DNA of 64,000 nucleotides from positions 34,179,554-34,243,553 of the forward strand of contig OX485803.1 in assembly GCA_950295325.1 (NCBI GenBank), given 5' to 3'. Positions 36,431 to 47,462 of the stretch are shown here, one piece after another. Below the pieces are notes generated by a model. That model made no database searches, was not told the origin of the DNA, and was given only the letters and a program-made list of their open reading frames with translations. Position 1 is the first letter of the stretch, and each line of letters begins with the position of its first letter. The translations under genes were made by a program, and so were the position numbers. The DNA comes from Polytrichum commune (lineage: Eukaryota > Streptophyta > Polytrichopsida > Polytrichales > Polytrichaceae).

Positions 36431-36985
36431 AATAGAGGTGCCCCTCACCGATCACTTAAGAGATTTCGCACCAAATTTTAGATAAGTATAAGGCAATGCA
36501 ATTTTTTCCCCATGTAGGGAGATAGAAATCAGGAGGACCACAAATTTTTTTGGTAAATGTATTCCTTAAACTAATTTTATTGTGAATTTTTGAAGCCCAA
36601 AGTTGGCCCAAAAACATTACCAATGTCTAGAGTCTGCCATAACCGCCCCTTTTGAGATGAATTCCTCCTCACTTTAGCACTCAAAACCGTAGACATGTGT
36701 CATGGCACTATCAATTCCCTCGTGATACCATAACCAAAGTTGAAGACTTAGGGATAGTTTCCATGTAGGCCGTTTCGCCCACCGATTCAAATGAAAATGT
36801 AGACTCCACTAGAATCTGGTGGGGGAGCAGCCAATATGGAAACTAAGCCTTAGAAACCGTGAAACATGGAACCTTATTTAATCCACCCTCGAAAAGAAAT
36901 TACCAAAATCAATCCTAGCCTGATCAAAATTATGGCACCTGATAGATTCTTGATGGGACCTTGATCGGGACGAGGTGGTTCTACT
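36431..36985 (-). mobile_element. Element family C copy 2, inserted in Tourist-like copy
   Basis: It interrupts family T between CCAACTAG and CTAGCTACTC, with CTAG on both sides (36427-36430 and 36986-36989), where intact copies read CCTAGCTACTC once. Its ends, AATAGAGGTGCCCCTCACCG and the inverse of GGGACGAGGTGGTTCTACT, are weakly inverse. It contains the 99-bp mini-element at 36751. Confidence 0.75.
36751..36849. mobile_element. 99-bp mini Tourist-like element
   Basis: Essentially only the two termini of family T: GGGATAGTTTCCATGTAGGC and TTGGAAACTAAGCC-type end with ATCTGGTGGG just inside. A perfect TTA duplication flanks it (36748-36750 and 36850-36852). Confidence 0.85.
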
Positions 36986-37249
36986 CTAGCTACTCTCATC
37001 TTCTCAAATCTGGGCCCACCTACTTACCTCCTCCTCTTGCTAAAACCGCTCTTCAATCCTTCGGTGACCAACACTTGTAGGCTTTGTATTAGTAAACGCA
37101 TGAAAGTCTAGCGGTCCGTGTCCATGGCCCTCCATATTCAAGTAGGCCACAAAAATGTGGTTAGTTGGCAGCTTGTGCTTATCTATAGACAAACACCCAC
37201 TATTAGCGAGAGTCTAGTAGGCGAGCGGCCTACATGGAAGCTCACCTTA

Positions 37250-39072
37250 GCATATGGTCCCCTCATGTTACATGTGTACTAGAGAGAGAGAGAGAGAGAG
37301 AGCTGACTAATCTTGTCTTGATTATTGTCTTATCCTGTTAGGATATGTCATCACTATACAGGTAAGGTTAAGTTATGTAATGACAACATACATCCCTTGT
37401 TAGGGTCCTGGTAATCAAGTATATTACTCATTCTTCATATCTCATCCTTCCCCAAAAGAGGCTTGTCAGAAGAGTTTCACCTTTTTGGTATTATGTAGAC
37501 TATACATAAGAATACATAATGTTATAAAGACTGAATTGATATAATTTCAACTGATCTAGTTAACTCATAACCAATAGAGAAGTCCTTTGTTTGTTGTTTA
37601 CTGAAGTAGTCACCCCATCCTGTGAAATGGTTGTATATATACTCCGAATAGGAAGTTGAATACCCTCATAGGTTAATACTCCCCATCATATTTCAAGTAT
37701 GGAGATATATATGTATACATATCAATGTATAAATTTCTCATAGTTCCCAAATATTTTCAGAGAGCACTGGTTAGTCGAGAATCAGTACGATTCCAACTAT
37801 TATTGCAAACTCCATATAAATAGTGTAGACATCTGTACATAAACAGTGGTCTAAATTACTCAGCATATAGTTTGGTCAGCACTTAATGAGGAGCCGAATT
37901 ACTCATTTCTTAATATATGGCAGGTAAGTAGATATATAGATATATATCTTGATTACTAGGGAATCAATTTGATTTCAGCCACTTCAGTCCACTGTGGTCA
38001 GTAATGTGAACTTAATACATATTAAGTAATCCGACCTGCCCATCTCACCATCTGGTCATCAATGAACATAAACTAACAGACAGCATACCAACATATAAGT
38101 ATTTTTCCACTTGCACCAGAATCTTGATACCAAATCCTTTCAGGGTGCACATTTTAAGCCAGTCAGAACCATGTAGCTTCAAGAGAGTATATCTGAGTAT
38201 AATATGTATGACCGGTCACAGAGTTCTCTTAACTCCGTTTCTTTATTTTGTATAGGAAATCAAGAATTACTGATTTTATTTAGTTTACCATATACAATGG
38301 TGTGATAGAACTCATAATCGTATTCTTGATATCTTTATTGTATTCCTCAATTGCTTCATATAGAGCATAAGTTGAGGAACTACTAGAGAATGTAGTATTT
38401 AAAGAAAGTATGGTGTAAAAACAAGAAGTACTCCAAATCAATTTCAAGAGCATGAAATCTTTTAGAAATTGAGATGAGTGACCGGATCTTCGGAAGGCGT
38501 ATACCGCTTGTAGAAGAGGTCCTCACCTGTGCCCATGCTCCCCACAATTACAAGAAAAGTTAGTAGAGCGTACAACAGGTGTAAACGGACCTTCTTACTT
38601 GTTATCAATGTCAACAAGTTTCAACTCCTTCCTTAGATGTAGGAGGATTTACACCAACTTTACAATTCTCAAAATCATACATATAGTACTTAGAAAGTAA
38701 AATGTCATAAGCACAATTTGTGTTACTCTCATATTGTATGTGCTATGTAAGTTTTTTAGAATTCAAGATCATCTTGCCACCTTGAACTCGTCAGAAGCAG
38801 AAGCATTGCCTGTCTTGTCCATCTTGAGGTTAGTACTGTGGTAATCAGATGTTACTGCAGTAAATTCTGTGAGCTCAGCAGTCTCTGTGCACGGAACTTG
38901 GTTACAGATCTACAGGTGAAGGATAACACTACTGTAGTGTTCTGTATAGCTATCCTGCAGAGTAGGTGTATGCAGAGATCAGTAGCTGTGACTTCGGATA
39001 CAGAGTGACTGCTACAGAGTGACTGCTACAGAGTGAGGCTTAAACTGGTGCTTTGCCGCACTCTGGATCGTG
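37250..39072. other. AT-rich DNA, no gene or repeat recognised
   Basis: A (GA)n run at 37283-37301. This stretch lacks the repeat families seen on either side and has no frame above 60 codons. Confidence 0.45.
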
Positions 39073-39153
39073 TATAAATATCACTTTCTGCCTGCATATT
39101 TTTCGGGCAGCCCGTGATTGAGACCAGGAAATTCAAGAAGATCAAGAAAACAG

Positions 39154-39227
<74 letters not shown>
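39073..39227 (+). promoter_or_regulatory. TATA-like box followed by a 69-bp GA tract
   Basis: TATAAATA at 39073-39080 is followed about 80 bp later by an uninterrupted (GA)34 run (39159-39227). The layout resembles a plant core promoter with a GA-rich leader, but no downstream coding frame is found, so it could mark a non-coding transcript or be chance. Confidence 0.3.
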
Positions 39228-39228
<1 letters not shown>

Positions 39229-39363
39229 ATACCTCTCATCCATCCAGCATAAAAACTTGATCCTTGTAGGTTTGTTGCCGATTCATCTCAAATGACATCA
39301 AGAAGCCTCATTCAGATCTTCAAAGCTAATTCCAGTGTTGGATGATTGAGAGGTACGCTCATA
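39228..39363 (+). mobile_element. TIR element, family shared with 23.3 kb (about 136 bp)
   Basis: Starts AGCATACCTCTCATCCATCC and ends with its imperfect inverse TTGGATGATTGAGAGGTACG. It is shorter than its 23-kb relative. Confidence 0.6.
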
Positions 39364-40669
39364 TGCAATAACTCCCTCTTTCGTGTGCAGTAGTGCTCAT
39401 CACTTCAAGAAGCACAATATTTTATACAATCGTCTATATGGCTTCGACATGCCTTTTTCTGTTGAGAACTAGAATACCTTAGCCCCTGCTTCCACTAGAA
39501 CTTAAGGAGCCTTGTCATATGCAATAACAAATCTCACTTTAACCAGGTCAGAATCTGTAACGAGTGCTTCATCATCTAACAATTTGGAGTAACAGAGCAC
39601 CTTCATACTAAGCATATTTCCTTTGAAAACAAGGAATTCTTGAGCACGGTAGGGCCAATGGGTTCAAATTCACATCACTGGTCTTTCAAAAGACCCACAT
39701 GTTTTTATTATTTTTCTTTCTTTATGGGTTCATTTTGAGCACATTACCCTTGTTCATGTCTTTTATGACCCACATTGGACAAGCCCACATATAGACAAGA
39801 TCTTGGTCTGAGGATTTTGGAGAGTCTCGGGAGCTTCAAGGAGCCACCACGAATAGAATACACAAAAGCTTCGGCCTCGCATGTTAGCATGCCTACAGTA
39901 GGACCAACGACTGGCCCACACCAATGGGAGAGTTCCCATCTAGTTAGCAGTACATGTCTTGTATGTAATGAAGCAAACATGCAAAACTACAGTACATTAC
40001 GTCCAGTGAGATCACTGTGAGTAGGACGACAAGTCCTTATCGATAGCGGTTAGTTATAGATAGAGATGAACTTTCCCTATCAAGAGGGACTTCTCCTTCT
40101 GCAAAGGAGTTGGAAGTGGCCCTAGTGTGGGGGCATGGCATGAGTATACCAAGTCATATGGTCAGAGTATGTTTCTCATGCTTGTGTGCTAGGAGGGAGA
40201 GCTACACTCCAAGTTGGTTGAGGCCATCACCCAATACTCTCCACCCATGTACCCACACCCCAACTGCATGCATCGTGGCTTCAAAACAATTCCTTTCAAA
40301 CTCGAGCTTCTTCTTCTTCTTCTTCTTCTTCTCCATGTCCCATGCATGCCTTCTTTGTGTCATTTGACTTTGCAGTCCTCACTTTGTGTCAACCATTGGC
40401 TCTACCATCCTCTTCATGCACCACCTTCACAACAGTATAAGCCGACCCATTATCCAAGTCTGATGATGGAAGCTTGGAGGTTTTCTGACTGCTCGGAAAC
40501 GTATGAAAAATGTACTCCGGAAAAAAAAAAAAAAAAAACACCTTCAGAATTTGGCTGCGATATGAATGTATTTCTCCACCTTTGTTTCCGCAACATTGCT
40601 ATTGGGTTGAAACATCGTTTGAAATCATTAAGAACTGAGAACTTTGCATCACTTGCTCTACATAGGCTT
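39364..40669. other. Gene-free DNA
   Basis: A (CTT)8 run at 40308-40332 and an A19 run near 40521-40538. Frames here depend on the simple repeats. Confidence 0.4.
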
Positions 40670-41174
40670 AGGGCCACTTTACACACGAGATTGAGAGCCC
40701 GTGATCATTACACTTCAAGCACTCTCATTGGTGGAAAAGGCAGAGCCGGTCCAAGTTCGCTTCACACTACGCTTGAGGGACCAATGGAGTATGTGAATGC
40801 AAGATGGATGTGAAGTCTACATGGATGGATTCTTACATGGCATCGAATGGATCATGTTTCATGGTCACTTGGATTATTTTCAAAAACCACCTCTTGGAGG
40901 TAGGTTTAACACAAAACCCGGAGACCGTGGCACTCTGAACGCTCACAATCATTGATTTATTTTATTTTATCATGTGTGAGGACCCGCATGAATATTGATT
41001 CATTGAAATAGCATTTGGTTGAGAGCCCGGTCGCATATGGCTTCACACTACACTTGAAGATCCGTGACCACATTACATGATTTTGGAGGTGTGTTGGGAC
41101 GGCCTTTGGACACTTTCTTTTGGGCTCTCACAATTTCATGGTCACGGCTCTTGGCTCGTGTGTGAAGTGGCCCC
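40670..41174 (+). mobile_element. 505-bp TIR element, copy 2, with 7-bp TSD
   Basis: Ends AGGGCCACTTTACACACGAG and CTCGTGTGTGAAGTGGCCCC are inverse over about 20 bases. TAGGCTT flanks both sides (40663-40669 and 41175-41181). Copy 1 lies at 30804-31320 in the opposite orientation. A 7-8 bp duplication points to a hAT-like mechanism. Non-coding. Confidence 0.87.
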
Positions 41175-41529
41175 TAGGCTTTTGCATTGTTCCCTCTACA
41201 TGTGGCTTACCATTCACTTATCGTCCTAAGCATCAACACAACCGATGTGGCACAAAATGGTGAAGATAAAAATTAAAAGGAATATTTATGCCTAACATCT
41301 AACGTAGTATGCTAGATTGCTTGCAAAAATCTATCGCAAAGCATTGCCCCTGGAGCCCAAAAGATTTGTGTGCCATAGGAGAGGAGGGCTTTAAGTAACC
41401 CTAAATTTCATTCGCCTGCATGTTACTGCCCTCTTTCAAAGGTAGGCTTTACTACTATATCTATCTATATTGAACACCAAGGATATCATTTTTATATGCC
41501 GGGTGGGCATGGGGGTGTATGTGAGGCTT

Positions 41530-41935
41530 TAACCCTTTCAAGACATGGGTCTTGATATGCGGCTGTATACACAGTTTATATAAGCTTCATCAAGTTCATG
41601 TTTCATATTGTGCATATTTATGTATTTGGAATCTTGTTATATACGGTGCCTTATGTCAAGGAGAACATAAAAATACATTCATACTAGAAATTGATACAAC
41701 ACATGTGTTTGTATCCAAGGGTTCGTAGGTTGCGTTTGTGAATGTAAATCTTTGATAGCATCTAAGTGTTTAGTTTATTTAAATATTACACTTGAAGGAT
41801 AACTTGATTTAGATAAGGTCACTTTTGAGCATGATCGGCTGAAAATGAAAGTATGTAGCTCAAATATGCTCATTTTTGCTTGGAGAGGCCTGATATGGGC
41901 CTCTTCGACGCTTAGGGGTTAAGGAGTTGGGTGGG
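41530..41935 (+). repeat. Dispersed repeat, inverted partner of 2.17-2.63 kb
   Basis: Reverse complement of the left-end repeat, from CCCTTTCAAG-type start to CGACGCTTAGGGGTTAAG. Non-coding. Confidence 0.6.
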
Positions 41936-41985
41936 TGAGGTTGGGGCACCTTGGCGTTGTGTAAGTTCGTTGGTTTTGTGCCATG

Positions 41986-42222
41986 TAGTGGGAGAAAACT
42001 AGTCCTCTCCAACCATCTGTTACAACTTTTTCATTGCAACTCATGATGAGGAATTGCTAAATTAGTCATTTTGGTTGCCAACCGGAGGTTTTGGTTGCCA
42101 AATCTTCCGAATCTGCAATCAAAAACCTCCGGTTGGCAACCAAAATGACTAATATAGCAGTTTGTCGCCATGAGTTCCAATGGACAAGTTGCAACAGATG
42201 ATTGGAGACTAGCTTTCTCCTA
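41986..42222. mobile_element. Foldback element with perfect 32-bp core arms (237 bp)
   Basis: Arms at 42061-42092 and 42122-42153 are exact inverses, separated by 29 bases. Weaker inverted similarity continues outward to about 41986 and 42222 (TAGTGGGAGAAA against TTTCTCCTA). The exact core in otherwise eroded arms suggests recent gene conversion or constraint. No ORF. Confidence 0.88.
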
Positions 42223-42432
42223 GCTCGGGGGGTGCACTGTACTAAACATGTACGAGTATACGTGAGTGCACAAGAGGGGTATTGATTTGGACCCTGCCGT
42301 ATTACGTATACATATGGTATATATGTTATAATTTATAATTACGTACATATATGGAAGGCCTTCAAAAAGTATACAATAATTGTACTTGTATGGTACCGTT
42401 ACTAAACTACATATCATAAGTTTTCATATTGG

Positions 42433-42696
42433 ATGCGGAGGAAGTTTTGTAATCGTTGGGTGGAGTATAGGGATCCAATTGACTTGATGGACCGTCCATC
42501 ACACGTGAAGATTGGTTTATGTTGGTATCAAAAAGAGGCTAACAACAAGTGGACATATGATCTTACTGATCATTTGATGGTAGACTTAGAGACAATAATT
42601 GCATTGGCTACAATGACATATATTGGTGAATCAAATGTTTACGAGTTACATCCCGGAGATGAAAAAGTTTTCAACGACTTTGCTGATGAAAGCTAG
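42433..42696 (+). CDS. Orphan 87-codon ORF
   Basis: Starts MRRKFCNRWVEYRDPIDLMD and ends NDFADES before a TAG. It is open upstream in frame only to a TAA near 42405, so it is either a small gene or an exon. The amino-acid mix is balanced (charged residues throughout, Trp and Asp rich), unlike nearby random frames. No domain is recognised. It could be a remnant of a captured gene or transposon protein. Confidence 0.3.
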   Translation: MRRKFCNRWVEYRDPIDLMDRPSHVKIGLCWYQKEANNKWTYDLTDHLMVDLETIIALATMTYIGESNVYELHPGDEKVFNDFADES

Positions 42697-42699
42697 GAT

Positions 42700-43473
42700 A
42701 TTTTGTTATACATATTATAGGGGTTGATTATTGTTCAAAAGTATATTTGTATACTTATGTTAATGACTATATATGAATGGATGTTTTTTTGTGTATACAT
42801 ATTGTCACTTGTACATTTATTGTTGCAATTGTATGTGTATTACTTCATTTCACAAAAAATAACTTGTATATAGGGGATTTTTAGAGTATGCAGTGAACGC
42901 ACGTGATTCTAGGTTTCAATGAAAGGTGCACCCCCCGAGGGGGAATGACAGTCCCATGTGCATGTTATCAGCAATAGAGGCACCATCTTCCCTTATCTTC
43001 CCCCATCTTGTAGGCGTAGATTAACCTCCACTTTCACATCTTCACCCGTAGTAGATCCATCTGCCCCAAGAAACCCTACTGTAAACTAGATTTCATTGCT
43101 GATGGAGAAAACTTAACCTTGTGGCCTTCATAATAACTATCCTTAAAGGTTTGTGGCATTCTTTTAAGCTATGTGAGCCTTAAATAGAAAGAGAATATAT
43201 TCATTCACTTTGACCCTCCTAGGGTTTTTGCATGGCAACTGTGATTATGAACCCTTCAAATGACAATTGTCATGATTTAAAACTGCTAATTGGATGAGAC
43301 AATTCTCAATACAATCCAACGGCTGACACTGTCTATGGAGTTGGAAGTGCCTACAATAGCAATGCCATCCCATCTTGAAATCGAACTTGAATAGAGAGTG
43401 GGAAAAAAGTTGGGCACTTGAGTATCGAACAATGGTTGTGAATGTGGTTGTGGGTGAGCACCATAGTGAACTA
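42700..43473. other. Gene-free DNA
   Basis: No supported feature. Confidence 0.4.
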
Positions 43474-43794
43474 CCATAGCTCTCTAGTAGCTTGGGTAGA
43501 AAATAATCAATTGTAAAGGTGCCTAAATTTTTGGGAAATTAATTTTGTTGAGTGTTCAAAAAATAAAATAGAATGAAATCCAAAGAATGCCTAAAATCAC
43601 AATAATGCAAGTGACGTTCATTGGAAAACCATTCATGAATTATAAAAACGACTTGGATGAAAGTCTAACTTATTTTAAATTAATTTTTTAATTTGCCCAA
43701 TTTCATGTTATATGTTTTTTGGGCTTCCTAACTTACTTTTGCACTTTAATTAATTATTAGGCAGAAGGGTGCTCAAGTTGCTAGAGAGCTATGG
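43474..43794 (+). mobile_element. MITE family B copy 3 (321 bp)
   Basis: Best-preserved ends of the family: CCATAGCTCTCTAGTAGCTT and CTAGAGAGCTATGG are inverse over about 17 bases, with TA on each side (43472-43473 and 43795-43796), as in Tc1/mariner-type insertions. The body matches the 4.1- and 10.1-kb copies. Confidence 0.85.
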
Positions 43795-43796
43795 TA

Positions 43797-44923
43797 CACA
43801 TTATCATTTTATTTCATTCAAAACCACCATAGTTTGTAAATCGTTTGGGTTGTGATTGATTGTGGGGTCGGCTTTCAAATTGTCATGTATCCTTAGTTTA
43901 AGAATAGAGAGGAAATTCAACTAATTATTATCCTTGTGGGCCTTGGACCATAATCTTGAAGCGTATGCTTCTTCAACTTTTTCCTATGGACTTTAGGCTT
44001 GAGCCTCTTTAAAAATGCCAAATCAACATAAACAACCACGCTCATAGTGGCCAAACACTCAAAGTATTGGGGGTAGATCAAGTAGAATCAGGGTGGTTGT
44101 GGTCATGCTTAGTTAAATATGCCCTTTCCATGAATATGAAAGTAAAGAAAATTAACCACAAGGATTGTACGAGATTTGGTTGCCCAACCCACACTCTCAA
44201 ACTCAAATCCTAAGAAGGGACCACATCATTGCAAATGGAAGTATCCACAAATTTTTTAGCCTACTAAGCCTACCCTCTCTACACCTTTTCTAAAGGGAGA
44301 GGGGATTGCAATAAGCATGTAAGCTGGCAAACATCTTTAGAATTTCCTATAATAACTACAGCAACAATTAATGTGCTAGCCTCGGTCTAACCACGTAGCC
44401 GGTCTACACTACCCACGTGGGGCCTGATTGGGAGTAACCTTTTACATTTGTGTCAGGCTTCAAATTTATTAGGTCTTAGGGTAATGTCAATTTGGCCAAC
44501 GAAGCATGAGTGCTAGCCCATCATAAATGGGGATAATTCCTTTAGAAGTTCCCAAAATTCCCGACATTAAGGGTGCAACACCCTAGTGATGAGTAATGTT
44601 ATGTTGGTGCATTTAACGCCTTTTGAAGAATCACATGCAGAATATATATAGGATTCATGAATCCATATATGATGGATTCTATGTAAATTTTGAGTCCTCT
44701 TTAAATATGACAACCAATATCATAGTGGGGGGGGGGGCATAGTATTTGAATCTGAACTTAAATAATGTCATTCCCTTGTCGTTTAAAAACTCTTCTTTGG
44801 AGAGAACGACATTATGAAGGTTGAAATAAATATGTTTAACCTCTATGGATTGTTTGTGGGCCCTACAAATGCGGGTGCTCTATTCTTGAGCCTTGAGCCC
44901 TTTATCCCTTGAAAATTCTTATA
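43797..44923. other. Gene-free DNA
   Basis: A G10 run near 44727. No supported genes. Confidence 0.4.
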
Positions 44924-45362
44924 AGGTAGAAAACCGAAAACAGTGAATGACCACTATTGGTGCATTAGAGTAGGGATAGAATGAATCTTGTGTGGACCCA
45001 AAATGGCTAAATGTAAAAGTGGTGGCCTGAAAAGGGTGTAATAAGTGATTGGCTATATAGGTGTTGTTATGCACCACTTGCGATCACTTTTGGATGTTAT
45101 TGGGTCAACCATTTTGTGTGCATTTGTATGTAGAGTAGGATGTTTTGATGCTCAAATTAGGAAGACTTTGGTGTACAAATAGGGGATTTGACTTGGTTTC
45201 CTCTTTGGAAAAATGTAACTAAGTATTTACTAGGAATAAAATCACGAAAGAACTTGCATTCCTCATCATTTCCTCTACTCCATCTTTGAAAAACATTGCA
45301 CAAATTTCAAGCCAATCTTTTTGGCCGAATCAACTTATCTTCATCGTTTTCCGTATATCTAC
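44924..45362 (+). repeat. Dispersed repeat copy 2 (about 440 bp)
   Basis: Direct partner of 11667-12112. Several indels break every long frame of copy 1. Confidence 0.75.
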
Positions 45363-45542
45363 CTAGTCTACATCGGAGATCGGAGAATTTAGTTGCCTCT
45401 CATGACCAACAATTCTTGAGAATGGCACACCACCGTCAACAACTACATTGGCTATGGTAAATTTCCACTGCCAAGGGTAGCTTATTGAGTATGAAAGAAT
45501 ATTTTTATTTAGCTACATAATCTTTTGAACCCTATAATCATA

Positions 45543-45709
45543 CATTACTAAGCAGAGTGCGTTCGTTCATGTGGGCTCTGAGAATATAACCATGATGTCC
45601 CAACCTAGTGCAAAGAGACTCAGCTTAAGTATGAAGTTGCACTAGGTTGGGGCATCCCATGGTTATTTTCTCAGGGCCCACATGAATGTACGCACATTAC
45701 TTAATAATG
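45543..45709. mobile_element. Foldback element (167 bp)
   Basis: Arms of about 71 bases (45543-45613 and 45637-45709) are inverse with few mismatches: TTCATGTGGGCTCTGAGAA with TTCTCAGGGCCCACATGAA, and CAACCTAGTGCAA with TTGCACTAGGTTG. The loop is about 23 bases. Non-coding. Confidence 0.87.
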
Positions 45710-46533
45710 TTACAATACTGCCAAACAACTATAGCCCATAAACAATGCACACCCAAAGTGGTAGGAGTTGCATAGGTGTTGAAAGGTGAACTTTTCATAC
45801 CACATACGAACTAAGATAGTGTAAGAAGGGAATCATTTGAGGCATTAGTGTACATTGTATACATAAGAGAGAGATATTATTTTCTCTAGTGTGTACATCC
45901 AAAAAGGTTATCAAGAAATTTGAAGTAAAGGTAGATTTACAAAAGGGGACCCTAATGTTTATAGAGAAACATAACAATAAATGTGTTAGTTTCATCCAAT
46001 TCACGTTTTCATCCATCCTTGTCATATTGTAGTAGTCCTCAATGATTACCTTGTTCATTCTTGTTACAGTTTGTAATTTGTAGTTTGAACATTGACATGT
46101 TAACTATTCCAACCAAAGAGTTGTCATATAATTCCATAGAATGATACTATAAGTGCTTGTTTAAAGAGAATAGTCGACCATTTTTCACTCAAAAGCAGGT
46201 CTCTTAATAAGGTGGGTGTTTGAATATGACATGTTTGCCTTGAAAAGTGTGACGATATGAAGGCCACATATCTTACACGTGCAGACATTATAAGAGCCAT
46301 AGGTCAAAACTACAACCAACGCTCGCCGGAGCCGTATCCTACTATTTCTGAACATATTAAGAATCCCTACACCTGCTTTCCACAGATCTACAAAGACATT
46401 TTGGTGACTCGTTAATATATATATAAAAGAAAAGAAAATAATTGTGCATCTTTTCTCATGGACTCACATCTATGTACGTTTCTCATGCAAGTGGTTGCCT
46501 ACTTTTCCATGATGGGTCACCGTACATGCTTGT

Positions 46534-47457
46534 GTGAATGTTTACTTTTTTGGTGTAATCTATCTTACTAAAACTCTTAAAAGCCTTTTCGGTGATGCTG
46601 ACGTTCAAAAGAAGATAGAAGGAATTGTTGGGAGCTGGTTGTTGCATGTCTTTAGTGAAATTGAGGGATATGCACTTTTAGTAAGTTTACCTCCACATCT
46701 TATATGGTGCAATTATTGCAAAAGTCCACGTCACATTCTGATGCAGACTAATCACTCCATGTATTTGGAGCTCGTGTGTTTCTGCCTTGAAGGTACAAGA
46801 GAGAGATGGAAGCCTTGTCCTTAGTGGCTCATGCTCCTGAGAACCTTCCTCATGGTTTGTCACAAAAGAATGATTTCGAAAAGGAAAATACATCTCAAGG
46901 ATGATGATCTGGGTCAACATAGAGCTACAGTTTGAAGGTTGACAACTTCAAAATCCTTGTGTAGGTCAGCACATAGGTATCACAAATCTCATTCAACAAA
47001 GTTAGGTGTTCCATTCAATATTGGCATCGAACCTTTACACAATAAGATCAAAAAAACTATATTCATCTGCACATGTTTCCTACATTACGCAACCTGGTGA
47101 ATTCTTTCTACTCATATGGAGATTGGAAGGACAGCACATTCGACAAAGATAAAACATATTTAACTCCAGAAATCATGCAAGACGCTTTGTCAAACTCTGA
47201 AAGGCCTCATTATCTATATTGCACACCACTTGATTGTATGAATTTGAGAACTTCAGGTCAACAGGGTGTTCACTAGTTTGATGGCACACTAACATTTGAA
47301 AAATTACGAACACCAAGTATGTGTCAAAGTCTACCAGGTTTATGTAGATCGCAGTGGCTCTCCACTGAACGATCTCTTTGACACTCTGCTAGTCCCAGAT
47401 AGAAAGGTATTTGAAGCTATTCCCAATTTGAGTGTTCAATTTGAATGGTAGAAAGAA
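46534..47457 (+). pseudogene. Broken coding-like segments, family unknown
   Basis: Several frames with protein-like composition follow each other on the plus strand but not in one frame. They include IEGIVGSWLLHVFSEIEGYA (from 46534), MEALSLVAHAPENLPHG (about 46808), FPTLRNLVNSFYSYGDWKD (from 47073), and VYQVYVDRSGSPLNDLFDTL to a TAG at 47455-47457. Stops and frame changes separate them, and no splice pattern restores one frame convincingly. They end a few bases from the mL54 stop codon on the other strand. I read this as an eroded gene or retrocopy; an unrecognised spliced gene is possible. Confidence 0.3.
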
Positions 47458-47462
47458 AACAT

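Larger units (their letters stand above)
36319..37246 (-). mobile_element. Tourist-like MITE family T, copy 1, split by an insertion
   Basis: Its reverse complement matches the 57.3- and 62.8-kb copies, but in two blocks: 36319-36430 and 36986-37246. The ends are GGATGAGTTTCCATGTAGG and CCTACATGGAAGCTCACC, with TTA after the right end and ATA before the left. The element C insertion accounts for the extra 555 bp. Confidence 0.85.

Noticed and set aside
40214-40813. 199-codon plus-strand frame, the longest in the window
   Set aside because: It depends on CTT and poly-A runs (Leu and Lys tracts) and runs into the TIR element; no domain is visible.
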